Position numbers and translations under genes: made by a program
Assembly: GCF_000190575.1 (NCBI RefSeq)
Contig: NC_015164.1
Location: forward strand, 2,294,001 to 2,358,000
Source: Phocaeicola salanitronis DSM 18170
GTDB lineage: Bacteria; Bacteroidota; Bacteroidia; Bacteroidales; Bacteroidaceae
DNA: 64,000 nt
Direction: 5' to 3'
Part shown: positions 28,037 to 37,213 of the stretch, one piece after another
Layout: every line of letters begins with the position of its first letter
How positions within the stretch are numbered: position 1 is the stretch's first letter
The notes under the pieces: model-generated
Databases searched by the model: none
The model's input: the letters and a program-made list of their open reading frames with translations, nothing else
Told to the model about the DNA's origin: nothing

Positions 28037-30154
28037 TTATACCAAGTCTGTACGACCTTTTACTTCTTCCAATACCGCTTTAGCGATAGAAGAAGAAACC
28101 TGTGCATGGTGATCATAGGTCATTGATGAGGTAGCACGTCCTGAGGTAATCGTACGCAAAGCAGTTACATAACCGAACATTTCTGCCAACGGAACCATTG
28201 CTTTTACGATACGGGCACCTGAACGGCTTGTTTCCATACCTTCTACCTGCCCACGACGCTTGTTCAAGTCACCGATTACATCACCCATGTTTTCTTCCGG
28301 AGTAACTACTTCCAGTTTCATAATCGGCTCCATCAGAACCGGACCTGCCTTCACACAAGCATTCTTGTAAGCTTGGATAGCACAAATTTCAAATGACAAC
28401 TGGTCAGAGTCTACCGGGTGGAATGAACCATCCTTCAGCACAACCTTCAACGAATCAAGCGGGAAGCCAGCCAGCACACCATTCTTCATAGCGGTCTGGA
28501 AACCTTTCTGTACAGAAGGAATAAATTCCTTAGGCACATTACCGCCTTTCACTTCATCAATGAACTGCAATCCGCCTTGCTTCCAATCTTCGTCAACCGG
28601 ACCTACAGTAACAATTATATCAGCAAACTTACCACGACCACCTGATTGTTTCTTATATACTTCACGCAATTCAACGGTCTTCGTAATAGCTTCCTTATAG
28701 TTAACCTGCGGACGGCCTTGATTACACTCAACCTTGAATTCACGTTTCAGACGGTCGATGATAATATCCAAGTGAAGCTCACCCATACCGGAAATAATTG
28801 TCTGGCCGGTTTGTTCATCCGTACGTACAGTAAAGGTCGGGTCTTCTTCTGCCAACTTAGCCAAGCCGTTAGACAGCTTATCCAAGTCTTTCTGAGTCTT
28901 CGGCTCTACTGCAATACCGATAACCGGTTCGGGGAAGTCCATTGACTCCAATACAATAGGAGCAGTTTCATCACACAAAGTATCACCAGTACGGATATCC
29001 TTGAATCCGACACCTGCGCCGATATCTCCTGCGCTAATTACTTCTACCGGATTTTGCTTGTTAGAGTGCATCTGGAACAGACGTGAAACACGCTCTTTCT
29101 TACCCGAACGAGAGTTATAGATATAAGAACCTGCCTCAACCTTACCAGAATAAACACGGAAGAAAGTCAGACGACCTACATACGGGTCGGTAGCAATCTT
29201 AAATGCCAAAGCAGCTGTTTTTTCATCTTCGCTCGGCTTACGGTCTTCTTCAGCTCCGGTAGAGGGGTTTGTACCCACAATATTCGGAGTATCCAGCGGA
29301 GAAGGCAAGAATGCGCAAACATAATCCAACAACGTCTGCACGCCCTTATTCTTAAATGAAGAACCGCACAACATCGGCACGATTTCCATCTTCAAAGTTC
29401 CGGCACGCAAAGCACGAAGGATTTCTTCTTCTGTAATCGTAGAAGGATCATCGAAGTATTTTTCCATCAAAGCTTCGTCGAACTCAGCTACTTTTTCCAG
29501 CATCTTATCACGCCATTCATTCGCTTCATCAACCAAGTTTGCAGGAATATCCTCTACCGAATAATCGGCACCCATGGTTTCATCATGCCAATAAATAGCT
29601 TTCATCTTAATCAAGTCAACCAATCCCTTGAAGTTTTCTTCGGCACCGATAGGAACAACTACCGGACACGGATTAGCACCCAATACATCTTTCATCTGGC
29701 GGACAACTTCAAAGAAGTCAGCACCGGAACGGTCCATCTTATTCACATAACCGATACGAGGCACACTGTACTTGTCAGCCTGACGCCATACGGTTTCCGA
29801 CTGAGGTTCAACGCCACCTACGGCACAATATGTAGCTACAGCACCGTCCAACACACGCAACGAACGTTCTACTTCAGCAGTAAAGTCTACGTGTCCCGGA
29901 GTATCAATCAAGTTGATTTTGTACTTGTTGCCGTCATAGTTCCAATAAGTGGTGGTAGCAGCAGAGGTAATGGTAATACCACGTTCCTGCTCTTGTTCCA
30001 TCCAGTCCATCGTAGCAGCGCCGTCATGAACTTCACCGATTTTGTGAGTCAAACCCGTATAGAACAAAATACGTTCTGAAGTCGTGGTTTTACCTGCATC
30101 GATGTGAGCCATGATACCGATGTTACGGGTCAAATGCAAATCATGTTTAGCCAT
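28037..30154 (-). CDS. fusA: Elongation factor G
   Basis: 705-residue translocation GTPase. G1 is AHIDAGKTT (residues 16-24), G3 is DTPGHVDFT and G4 is [10 protein letters not shown]. Domains II-V follow, with [20 protein letters not shown] in the domain IV region and the C-terminal [18 protein letters not shown]. It lies between rpsG and rpsJ; tuf, which often follows fusA, is absent here. Confidence 0.97.
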   Translation of the reverse strand: MAKHDLHLTRNIGIMAHIDAGKTTTSERILFYTGLTHKIGEVHDGAATMDWMEQEQERGITITSAATTTYWNYDGNKYKINLIDTPGHVDFTAEVERSLRVLDGAVATYCAVGGVEPQSETVWRQADKYSVPRIGYVNKMDRSGADFFEVVRQMKDVLGANPCPVVVPIGAEENFKGLVDLIKMKAIYWHDETMGADYSVEDIPANLVDEANEWRDKMLEKVAEFDEALMEKYFDDPSTITEEEILRALRAGTLKMEIVPMLCGSSFKNKGVQTLLDYVCAFLPSPLDTPNIVGTNPSTGAEEDRKPSEDEKTAALAFKIATDPYVGRLTFFRVYSGKVEAGSYIYNSRSGKKERVSRLFQMHSNKQNPVEVISAGDIGAGVGFKDIRTGDTLCDETAPIVLESMDFPEPVIGIAVEPKTQKDLDKLSNGLAKLAEEDPTFTVRTDEQTGQTIISGMGELHLDIIIDRLKREFKVECNQGRPQVNYKEAITKTVELREVYKKQSGGRGKFADIIVTVGPVDEDWKQGGLQFIDEVKGGNVPKEFIPSVQKGFQTAMKNGVLAGFPLDSLKVVLKDGSFHPVDSDQLSFEICAIQAYKNACVKAGPVLMEPIMKLEVVTPEENMGDVIGDLNKRRGQVEGMETSRSGARIVKAMVPLAEMFGYVTALRTITSGRATSSMTYDHHAQVSSSIAKAVLEEVKGRTDLV

Positions 30155-30186
30155 TTTAAATCCTTCTTAATTAGTTATATACTTGA

Positions 30187-30663
30187 TTAGAATCTGAAGT
30201 GAGCGAATGCACGGTTAGCTTCAGCCATACGATGCATGTCTTCCTTACGTTTGAAAGCACCGCCTTGTTCATTGTATGCATCCAGAATTTCAGCAGCCAA
30301 TTTGTCAGCCATTGACTTTCCGCCACGCTTACGAGCGTAAGCAATCAGGTTTTTCATTGAAATTGACTCTTTACGTTCCGGACGGATTTCAGTCGGAACC
30401 TGGAAAGTCGCTCCACCAATACGGCGAGATTTCACCTCCAGCTGAGGAGTGACATTATCCAATGCTTTTCTCCATACTTCCAAAGCTGATTTCTCTTCGC
30501 CCGGAAGCTTTGTGCCTACCAGGTTCAATGCCTTGTAGAAGATCTCGTAAGAAGTGTTCTTCTTACCGTCGTACATCAAATGGTTTACGAATTTAGACAC
30601 CTTCTGGTCGTTATACACCGGATCCGGAAGGATAACACGTTTCTTAGGTTTTGCTTTTCTCAT
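30187..30663 (-). CDS. rpsG: 30S ribosomal protein S7 (uS7)
   Basis: 158 residues. Head assembly protein at the E site. It starts [19 protein letters not shown] and has [18 protein letters not shown] and the C-terminal [13 protein letters not shown]. It is 143 bp after rpsL with no obvious structure in the gap. Confidence 0.98.
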   Translation of the reverse strand: MRKAKPKKRVILPDPVYNDQKVSKFVNHLMYDGKKNTSYEIFYKALNLVGTKLPGEEKSALEVWRKALDNVTPQLEVKSRRIGGATFQVPTEIRPERKESISMKNLIAYARKRGGKSMADKLAAEILDAYNEQGGAFKRKEDMHRMAEANRAFAHFRF

Positions 30664-30806
30664 TTTGTTTGATAATAATGTTCAGTTTGGGGCTGTACCT
30701 TTTCGTTTTCTTCAACGTCTCCTCCAAGACATTTACTCAACCTTAAAGCTTTTCCTGCAAACCAAAACGAATGAATGAATAAATTTAGTTACGCTCGGCA
30801 GACAGA

Positions 30807-31214
30807 TTATTTCTTACCTTTTCCTGCCGGAGCCGCCTGTCCCGGTTTCGGGCGTTTAGCGCCGTATTTAGAACGTCTTTGAGTACGTCCGGCTACACCG
30901 GCTGTATCCAATGTTCCACGAACGATATGGTAGCGCACACCCGGAAGGTCTTTCACACGGCCGCCGCGTACCAATACGATAGAGTGTTCTTGCAAGTTGT
31001 GTCCTTCTCCCGGAATGTACGAGTTCACTTCCTTAGAGTTTGTCAGACGCACACGAGCAACTTTACGCATTGCAGAATTCGGTTTTTTCGGAGTTGTAGT
31101 GTAAACACGCACGCAAACGCCACGTCTTTGCGGACATGAATCCAATGCCGGCGATTTACTCTTATCAACCAAAACCTTTCTTCCTTTTCTTACTAACTGT
31201 TGAATAGTAGGCAT
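30807..31214 (-). CDS. rpsL: 30S ribosomal protein S12 (uS12)
   Basis: 135 residues. Decoding-centre protein. The loops [10 protein letters not shown] (Lys43) and [14 protein letters not shown] (Lys88) carry the wild-type lysines whose replacement gives streptomycin resistance elsewhere. The C-terminus is extended with [16 protein letters not shown]. First gene of the translation cluster, with a full Bacteroidota promoter upstream. Confidence 0.98.
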   Translation of the reverse strand: MPTIQQLVRKGRKVLVDKSKSPALDSCPQRRGVCVRVYTTTPKKPNSAMRKVARVRLTNSKEVNSYIPGEGHNLQEHSIVLVRGGRVKDLPGVRYHIVRGTLDTAGVAGRTQRRSKYGAKRPKPGQAAPAGKGKK

Positions 31215-31293
31215 TTTGTTTGATTTTTAATTATTTATATTATTGTATTTATTGTTTTCTTCATTCTCAGCCGAAACTATACATTTCGGGCTG

Positions 31294-31324
31294 CAAAATT
31301 ACAAATAACTTTTTAATGCACAAA
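31294..31324 (-). promoter_or_regulatory. Promoter of the ribosomal supercluster (rpsL)
   Basis: On the minus strand TTTG (31324-31321), a 19-bp spacer, then TAATTTTG (31301-31294). This is an exact TTTG-N19-TAnnTTTG promoter, 80 bp upstream of the rpsL ATG. It is the best promoter match in the window. Confidence 0.85.
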
Positions 31325-31389
31325 CTGTTTTTGCATAAAATTCTGAGAATGATGAAATTTTCTGCCCGCGACCTGCAAGGAAAGGACAC

Positions 31390-31434
31390 AAAAAAGAGGA
31401 TTATCCTCTTCAACAGAGAAGATAATCCTCTTTT
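31390..31434 (-). terminator. Terminator of the dcw/yqeY transcript with reiterated arm
   Basis: A perfect 14-bp inverted repeat (31392-31405 with 31421-31434) is followed on the minus strand by a six-T run (31395-31390). It lies downstream of yqeY and upstream of the rpsL promoter, so it insulates the two clusters. The arm gataatcctcttt is repeated at 31441-31453, and an inverted fragment agaggatt at 31465-31472, giving alternative pairings. Confidence 0.8.
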
Positions 31435-31493
31435 CAATATGATAATCCTCTTTCTGATATGAATAGAGGATTCACCTACCCAACGTTTGCTTA

Positions 31494-31667
31494 GAGCCTG
31501 TTTAAATTTTCCAATAAAGTAATATTCTATCAGGTTCTTTTGCGTTTGTTTCCGGTCTGTTTTCCCGATTTTATTCGTCAGATAGCCCGCTATCCTCCTC
31601 ATAAAATCAGAAAAACATCCTCGAAAACAATTCGCAAAATTAAACTGAGCAAAATTTAAACAGGCTC
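31494..31667. mobile_element. MITE-like element with 17-bp terminal inverted repeats
   Basis: The ends gagcctgtttaaatttt (31494-31510) and aaaatttaaacaggctc (31651-31667) are perfect inverted repeats, flanked by direct TTA duplications (31491-31493 and 31668-31670). The 174-bp interior is too short for a transposase. This architecture fits a miniature element moved in trans; a TNA duplication is known for the IS1031 branch of IS5, but assignment to that family is inference. It sits between yqeY and its terminator. Confidence 0.8.
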
Positions 31668-31696
31668 TTATACTATAAATATATAAAGGAGTAACC

Positions 31697-32146
31697 TTAA
31701 CCCAACAATTCTTTTACCTTAGCCGAAATAGCGCGCCCTTCGGCAAGTCCGGCCAATTCTTTGGTGGCTACGCCCATCACCTTACCCATATCCTTGCCAC
31801 CGACGGCACCTACACGAGCAATGATGTCTTTCAATTTAGCTTCCAGTTCTTCGGGTGAAAGTTGCTTCGGAAGATAAGCTTCGATAACACGCACTTGCGC
31901 CATTTCCTCTTCCGCCAATTCGGGACGCCCTGCCTGAATATAGCTTTCAGCAGAGTCTTTGCCTTGCTTCACCAACTTCTGCATCAGTTTCAGGGCTGCA
32001 TCATCTGCCAGTGTATCGTTTGCTCCCGGAGCCGTTTTCGCTTCAAGAAACACCTTCTTTACATTGCGCAAGGCTTCCAGCCTTACTTTGTCTTTTGCCT
32101 TCATGGCTTCTTTAATATCATTGCTGATCTGGTCAAATAAATCCAT
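31697..32146 (-). CDS. yqeY: GatB/YqeY domain protein
   Basis: 149 residues, helical. It has the YqeY pattern: LFDQISNDIKEAMKAKDKVRLEALRNV at the start, AEEEMAQVRVIEAYLPKQLS in the middle and the C-terminal VGGKDMGKVMGVATKELAG. The family resembles the tRNA-binding tail domain of GatB, but stand-alone members have no firm function. Last gene of the dcw cluster, 30 bp after ftsZ. Confidence 0.92.
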   Translation of the reverse strand: MDLFDQISNDIKEAMKAKDKVRLEALRNVKKVFLEAKTAPGANDTLADDAALKLMQKLVKQGKDSAESYIQAGRPELAEEEMAQVRVIEAYLPKQLSPEELEAKLKDIIARVGAVGGKDMGKVMGVATKELAGLAEGRAISAKVKELLG

Positions 32147-32176
32147 AGCCGTATAATATTTATAAAATTAAACTTA

Positions 32177-33490
32177 TCAACTGAATGTAATTGTCGTCGA
32201 ACCGCTTTCGTTTACCGGTGTTTTAGGCACCCGTGCCTCATTGGCAGACGCACGCAACTGGATGCTTTCAAGCACCTTCTTCGAACGCTTATAGGTCGGG
32301 GTATTATCTACAATACTGATTACATCATCGTTATCCAAATCATCTTGCTTGAAGACGTAAATCTTGTAGTTGCCTTTTTTCTTTCCGCCCTGTTGTCCCG
32401 GCGTATAGATTTCATTCCGGCGCTTAATCTTTTCTTGCCTGATCCGTTCTTCCTCTTCCCGTTTCTTAATCTCCTCAGCCGTATGTTTTTTGGTCAAGGC
32501 ATCGTCCATTTCCGGAATATCCTTAATGCCAAAACCCGTGGCAAGAATCGTAAACTTCACTTTCCCTTCCAACGTATCGTCAATGTAAAGTCCCCATTTG
32601 GTCTCCACATCCTCTCCGAAACGGCTCATGAACTCGTGCACCTCGTTCATTTCTTCCATCATCAGGTCATTGTTCGTGCTATACGAGATATTGAACAGGA
32701 TTTTCTTTGAATTAAAGATATCATTATTGTTCAATAGCGGAGAATGCATGGCATCATTAATCGCCTGGGTAACACGTCCTTCCCCATCTCCGTATCCGGT
32801 ACTCATCAGGGCGACTCCACCATCCTTCAATACGGTTTTCACATCGTTGAAGTCAAGGTTGATAATGCCCTCAATGGTAATGATTTCGGCTATGCTCTTA
32901 GCTGCCACCGAAAGCGTGTCATCAGCCTTCGCAAACGCGTTCATCACGCTAAGGTCGGAATACACATCACGCAAGCGTTCGTTATTGATAACCAATAAGG
33001 CATCTACATGCTTGCTCATCTCCTCCACCCCGTCGAGCGCCTGATCTATCTTCTTGTTTCCCTCGAAAAGGAAGGGGATGGTCACGATGCCTACGGTCAG
33101 AATACCCATATCCTTAGCCGTTTTGGCGATAATCGGAGCGGCTCCCGTTCCGGTACCTCCACCCATTCCTGCCGTGATAAACACCATTTTACATCCGTCA
33201 TTGAGCATGTTTTCGATGTCTTCCATGCTTTCTTCAGCCGCGGCTTTCGCACGCGACGGACGGTTTCCGGCTCCCAGCCCTTCCCGTCCCAGCTGAAGCT
33301 TTACGGGAACAGGTGATTTCCGGAGTGCCTGGTTATCTGTATTGCATACCACGAATGTTACATCGTGGATTCCTTCTCTATACATGTGGTTGACCGCATT
33401 TCCGCCGCCACCTCCTACACCGATTACCTTAATAATACTCGGTGTTCCGCCATTCGAAAAGTCGAAAGGCATTGTTGTTTCGTCCGACAT
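32177..33490 (-). CDS. ftsZ: Cell division protein FtsZ
   Basis: 437-residue tubulin-like GTPase that forms the division ring. GVGGGGGNAVNHM near residue 25 and the tubulin signature GGGTGTGAAP near 115 bind GTP; NLDFNDVKTVL is the T7-loop synergy region. The core ends near residue 320, followed by a charged linker rich in Glu/Arg/Lys. A motif like the FtsA/ZipA-binding C-terminal peptide (DNTPTYKR, about 395-402) is followed by about 35 more residues ending STTITFS, so it is internal. 34 bp after ftsA. Confidence 0.97.
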   Translation of the reverse strand: MSDETTMPFDFSNGGTPSIIKVIGVGGGGGNAVNHMYREGIHDVTFVVCNTDNQALRKSPVPVKLQLGREGLGAGNRPSRAKAAAEESMEDIENMLNDGCKMVFITAGMGGGTGTGAAPIIAKTAKDMGILTVGIVTIPFLFEGNKKIDQALDGVEEMSKHVDALLVINNERLRDVYSDLSVMNAFAKADDTLSVAAKSIAEIITIEGIINLDFNDVKTVLKDGGVALMSTGYGDGEGRVTQAINDAMHSPLLNNNDIFNSKKILFNISYSTNNDLMMEEMNEVHEFMSRFGEDVETKWGLYIDDTLEGKVKFTILATGFGIKDIPEMDDALTKKHTAEEIKKREEEERIRQEKIKRRNEIYTPGQQGGKKKGNYKIYVFKQDDLDNDDVISIVDNTPTYKRSKKVLESIQLRASANEARVPKTPVNESGSTTITFS

Positions 33491-33524
33491 AATTCTTATT
33501 TATTTAGTTCGGTGAATATTCAGC

Positions 33525-35099
33525 TTAATTTTCTCCCTTCATCATCTCGTCCGCCTCGTTCTTCAAGATATTAATCAGCTTCTTAAGCGGATTATTGTCC
33601 GACTTTTGCTGGCTGATGACAGCACGCAAGTCATTCAGTTCCTGCATTTTTTCGGATATCTTCAAGTCTTGCGCCTCTTCTATCTTGGCAAGGGCATCCT
33701 TGTATTTCTTGCGCTCCGCCAATCGCTTGGCTTCTGCTATCAGCGCTTCGCAATCACGCAGACGCTTTTGGGCACGTTCCTGCTCTTGCCGGATGCGTTC
33801 TTCTTCCAATTGTTTCTTGCGTTCAGCCTCCGCCTTCAGCCTTTTGGCTTCTTCCTCTTTCCGCTTACGCTCTTCTTCCGCCTTTTTCTTGGCTTCCTCC
33901 TCTTCCTCTTGCTGCTGAAGCCAGCTCAACTGGCTCTTGTGAGGGTCTATTTTGCAACAATTCTCTTTCCCTGCGGCAAGCAGCCCGATTAATGTATTTT
34001 GCGAACCGTTGGGAGTGACATACTGTTCCTCGTCCTTCAGTTCGACATTCCCGCTTTGGGCGATGCGAATCTTATCTATTTTCGTAATAGCCGTAAATGC
34101 CTTACACAGGTTGGGCAGGCGGGAAGCTCCGCCCGTAATGACGATACCTGCGTTCAGTTCGTTTCCATGTCCCGAAAGCTTGATTTGGTTCCAGGCATTC
34201 TCCAGAATCTCGGCAGTCCGCGCCTCGACGATATCCTCCAACTTCCGGGCGCGAATAGAGCACCTTCCGTCAAGGACATATTCCTGATTCATATCCTCTT
34301 CTTCCGCCGATTCGGTATAAGCGCTTGCATAGTTCAATTTCAATTGCTCCGCATCTTCTTCTTCGATTTGGAGGCTGGCAATGTCTTTCGTGATATTGCT
34401 GCTTCCCAACGGGATAACCGCTACATGGCGGAGAAGGTTGTTCTTGTAAACGGATACAGTGGTCGTATCAGCTCCAAAGTCCACCAAAGCACATCCCGCA
34501 CGTTTTTCGCTTTCGGTCAATACGACATTAGCCGTTACCAGCGGAGAGAGCAAATAGTCTGCAACTTCACATCCGGCTTGACGGAAACATTGGCGGATGT
34601 TGCTTTTCAACGCGTTACGCGCGATGATGTTGACATAATGCCCTTCGATATGTTCCGTAGGGATACCTACCGGTTCGGTCGTGAGCTGGTTCCCCACCTT
34701 ATATTCTTGAGGTTCGACAGCAAGGATTTCCTGGTCTATCAGGTTCATACTGCAATTACTCTTCATCAGTTCGTCAATCAGGGCTTGCGAAATCTTCACC
34801 TCCTCGCCCAATTGTTTGGTTTCGATGTTGCGTATGCTTCTCAAGGACTGGCCGCCGATGCCTACATATACTTTCTTGATAGACGCTTGCAATTGATCTT
34901 CCAGGCGTTGGATAACCGAAGTCAGGCATTGGGTAGTTTTATCCAGATTGTAAATAATGCCTTTTTTTATACAGTCTGAAGAATGCTCACTGGCGTATGC
35001 AAGTATCTGGATGCTTCCATCGGCATTTTTCTTACCCGCAATGCCCGTGATTTTACTCGAGCCCAGTTCGATTGCTGCTATAAAATCTGTTACTGCCAT
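33525..35099 (-). CDS. ftsA: Cell division protein FtsA with long coiled-coil insertion
   Basis: 524 residues, about 100 more than E. coli FtsA. The actin-like core (about 1-390) has the phosphate loops IELGSSKITGI and ALVDFGADTTTVSVY and the adenosine segment IVITGGASRLPNL. From about 396 to 500 an uninterrupted, highly charged Glu/Lys/Arg helix forms a coiled coil. The last 20 residues (PLKKLINILKNEADEMMKG) could be the amphipathic membrane-targeting helix that normally follows the core directly. FtsA anchors FtsZ to the membrane. Confidence 0.95.
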   Translation of the reverse strand: MAVTDFIAAIELGSSKITGIAGKKNADGSIQILAYASEHSSDCIKKGIIYNLDKTTQCLTSVIQRLEDQLQASIKKVYVGIGGQSLRSIRNIETKQLGEEVKISQALIDELMKSNCSMNLIDQEILAVEPQEYKVGNQLTTEPVGIPTEHIEGHYVNIIARNALKSNIRQCFRQAGCEVADYLLSPLVTANVVLTESEKRAGCALVDFGADTTTVSVYKNNLLRHVAVIPLGSSNITKDIASLQIEEEDAEQLKLNYASAYTESAEEEDMNQEYVLDGRCSIRARKLEDIVEARTAEILENAWNQIKLSGHGNELNAGIVITGGASRLPNLCKAFTAITKIDKIRIAQSGNVELKDEEQYVTPNGSQNTLIGLLAAGKENCCKIDPHKSQLSWLQQQEEEEEAKKKAEEERKRKEEEAKRLKAEAERKKQLEEERIRQEQERAQKRLRDCEALIAEAKRLAERKKYKDALAKIEEAQDLKISEKMQELNDLRAVISQQKSDNNPLKKLINILKNEADEMMKGEN

Positions 35100-35102
35100 A
35101 TC

Positions 35103-35840
35103 TTACTTCTCTTTTTTTGTACAAATAATCTGGTTATTAAATTCTACGCTGATCCGTTCATACTTGTTCCAGCCTACTTGGCTCAGCACTTCTTCGTAGA
35201 ACGTCTGCAATTTACGGAATTTTTCATTATAATCCTCGGCTTTTCCCAAAAAGAGTATGTGACTGCCCACTCTGGGCACCAATTCCAGCTCTTGTTTAGG
35301 CGTTACATTGATTTGCTCAATCTGTGCATTCCAAAAAGCGTCCGTCTGCAAATATTTTCCCAATTGGTACAGCTGGTCTTGCGCGAACTTCCGGTCGATG
35401 AAGCCGGTAGCTACCGCTACATGGACCGGTTTCCCCAACGAGGCAATAATCTTTCCCGTATTGTCCAGATAATATTCATCCCCATTGTTTCCCATAATGC
35501 GCAATAAGGGGATGCGTTGGTAGATATCTACGGCAACTCCCCCTCCCGATGTCAGATAGCATTCGGCTTCAGCGATGAACGGATGCTGCGCAAGAGCTTC
35601 TTCGATTTGGCGCACGTTGATGTCTTTCAGGCGTTTGTCCTTCGGAGAAAGCCCTTTCCGTTTCAATATTTCATTAACGCCCTGCTGCGTGATGAACTCA
35701 TAGTTGACGCTGTCTTTTATGGTCAGCTCTATACCGCTGCAAAACCGGTCTTCGGGCTTGTAGTTAAACAACGTGGCAGATACGACCAGGTATGCCGAAA
35801 CCACCAGTAATATGCAGAGTATAAGAATGCGTTTCATCAT
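35103..35840 (-). CDS. ftsQ: Cell division protein FtsQ
   Basis: 245 residues. A short cytosolic start (MMKR) and one membrane helix (about 5-24, ILILCILLVVSAYLVVSATL) precede a periplasmic POTRA-like domain (about 35-110, RLKDINVRQIEEALAQHPFI). Bitopic hub linking early and late divisome proteins. Its first four bases overlap the murC end (ATGA), and ftsA follows after 3 bp. Confidence 0.92.
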   Translation of the reverse strand: MMKRILILCILLVVSAYLVVSATLFNYKPEDRFCSGIELTIKDSVNYEFITQQGVNEILKRKGLSPKDKRLKDINVRQIEEALAQHPFIAEAECYLTSGGGVAVDIYQRIPLLRIMGNNGDEYYLDNTGKIIASLGKPVHVAVATGFIDRKFAQDQLYQLGKYLQTDAFWNAQIEQINVTPKQELELVPRVGSHILFLGKAEDYNEKFRKLQTFYEEVLSQVGWNKYERISVEFNNQIICTKKEK

Positions 35841-37213
35841 CTTGTTTTCAATATTTCACAAATTGGGGATACGTAATTGTCTATGTCTCCGGCGCCTAAT
35901 GTAACCAGCACTTCCAGTTTCTTGTTCCGCAACACATCCAGCAAATCCTCTTTCCGGCACAGGCTCTTTTCGATTCCGGGTCTCAGCCGGTCGAAAATCA
36001 AGCGGCTGGAAACACCTTCTATCGGCTTTTCACGCGCCGGATAGATATCCAGAAGAATCACCTCGTCCAAGAGCGACAAGCTGTCCGCAAAATCCTGATA
36101 GAAGTCGCGGGTGCGGGTATACAGATGGGGTTGGAACACGGCGGTTATCTTCTTGTCCGGATACAGCATCCGGATGGAGCTTACGCTTTGGCGTATCTCG
36201 GCGGGATGGTGGGCGTAATCGCTCAAGAACACAATCCGGTCGTTTTTCAACTTAAAGTCGAACCGGCGGTCTACCCCTTTGAAACCGGGCATAGCGGCTC
36301 TGATTTCCTCCGGAAACGCTCCGCCCAGCTGCGCCAAAGCCATGGCGGCAATGCCGTTTTCGATGTTCACATACACAGGAACACCCAGCCGGATGTCCTC
36401 AATATTCCCCAGCGGAGAAATGAAATCGAAGCATATCTCCCCGTTCCCGATACGGATATTCGCGGCATGGAAATCGCCTTCTTCCGTAGCATAGGTATAA
36501 ACGGTCACCCCTTCCTGCACCTCCGGGCGCAGGTCGATGCCTTTCTTCACAATAAGATATCCGCCCGGCTTGATGAGGGACGTGTACTTGCGGAAACTTT
36601 CCACGTAAGAAGCATGGTCGCCATAGATGTCCAAATGGTCGGAATCCGTAGCGGTTATCACCGAAGCATACGGTGTCAGCCAATGGAAAGAACGGTCGAA
36701 CTCGTCGGCTTCGATAACCACGAAGTCGCTTTTCTCCGACAACAGGAGGTTACTCTCGTAGTTCTTCGAGATGCCGCCCAGAAATGCGTTGCACCCAACA
36801 TGCGAATGGTCCAGCAGATAAGCCGCCATGGTCGAGGTCGTGGTCTTCCCGTGCGTCCCTGCCACACACAAGCCCCGTTCGGTCTGAGTCAGCATACCCA
36901 GAACCTGCGCACGCTTTTGGATTTCAAATCCGTGCCCGCGGAAATACGCCAGCTCCGTATGGTCTTGCGGAATGGCAGGCGTATATACGACAAGCGTGGT
37001 TTGCGCGTCCAGACATGCCGGAGGAATAAGCGACACATTATCCTCGTAATGAAGCAACGCTCCCTCTTCTTCCAGCTTTCCGGTCAGTTCGCTCGGCGTA
37101 CGGTCGTACCCGCCTACCGTTTTCCCCTTCGACAGGAAATAGCGCACCAGGGCACTCATGCCGATGCCTCCCGCCCCGATAAAGTAAACCGCTTTCAGTG
37201 TATTAACGTCCAT
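35837..37213 (-). CDS. murC: UDP-N-acetylmuramate--L-alanine ligase
   Basis: 458 residues. First Mur ligase. FIGAGGIGMSALVRYFLSKG binds UDP-MurNAc, and VAGTHGKTTTSTMAAYLL is the ATP P-loop near residue 115. The ATG at 37213 (MDVNTLKAVYFIG) is preferred to an in-frame extension to 37294 that would run far into murG. The actual overlap with murG is 11 bp. Confidence 0.96.
   Translation of the reverse strand: MDVNTLKAVYFIGAGGIGMSALVRYFLSKGKTVGGYDRTPSELTGKLEEEGALLHYEDNVSLIPPACLDAQTTLVVYTPAIPQDHTELAYFRGHGFEIQKRAQVLGMLTQTERGLCVAGTHGKTTTSTMAAYLLDHSHVGCNAFLGGISKNYESNLLLSEKSDFVVIEADEFDRSFHWLTPYASVITATDSDHLDIYGDHASYVESFRKYTSLIKPGGYLIVKKGIDLRPEVQEGVTVYTYATEEGDFHAANIRIGNGEICFDFISPLGNIEDIRLGVPVYVNIENGIAAMALAQLGGAFPEEIRAAMPGFKGVDRRFDFKLKNDRIVFLSDYAHHPAEIRQSVSSIRMLYPDKKITAVFQPHLYTRTRDFYQDFADSLSLLDEVILLDIYPAREKPIEGVSSRLIFDRLRPGIEKSLCRKEDLLDVLRNKKLEVLVTLGAGDIDNYVSPICEILKTR

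Noticed and set aside
31267..31602. 111-codon minus-strand frame across the MITE-like element and terminator
   Set aside because: It spans the MITE, the dcw terminator and the rpsL promoter. The N-terminal part might be a transposase remnant, but no motif supports this.
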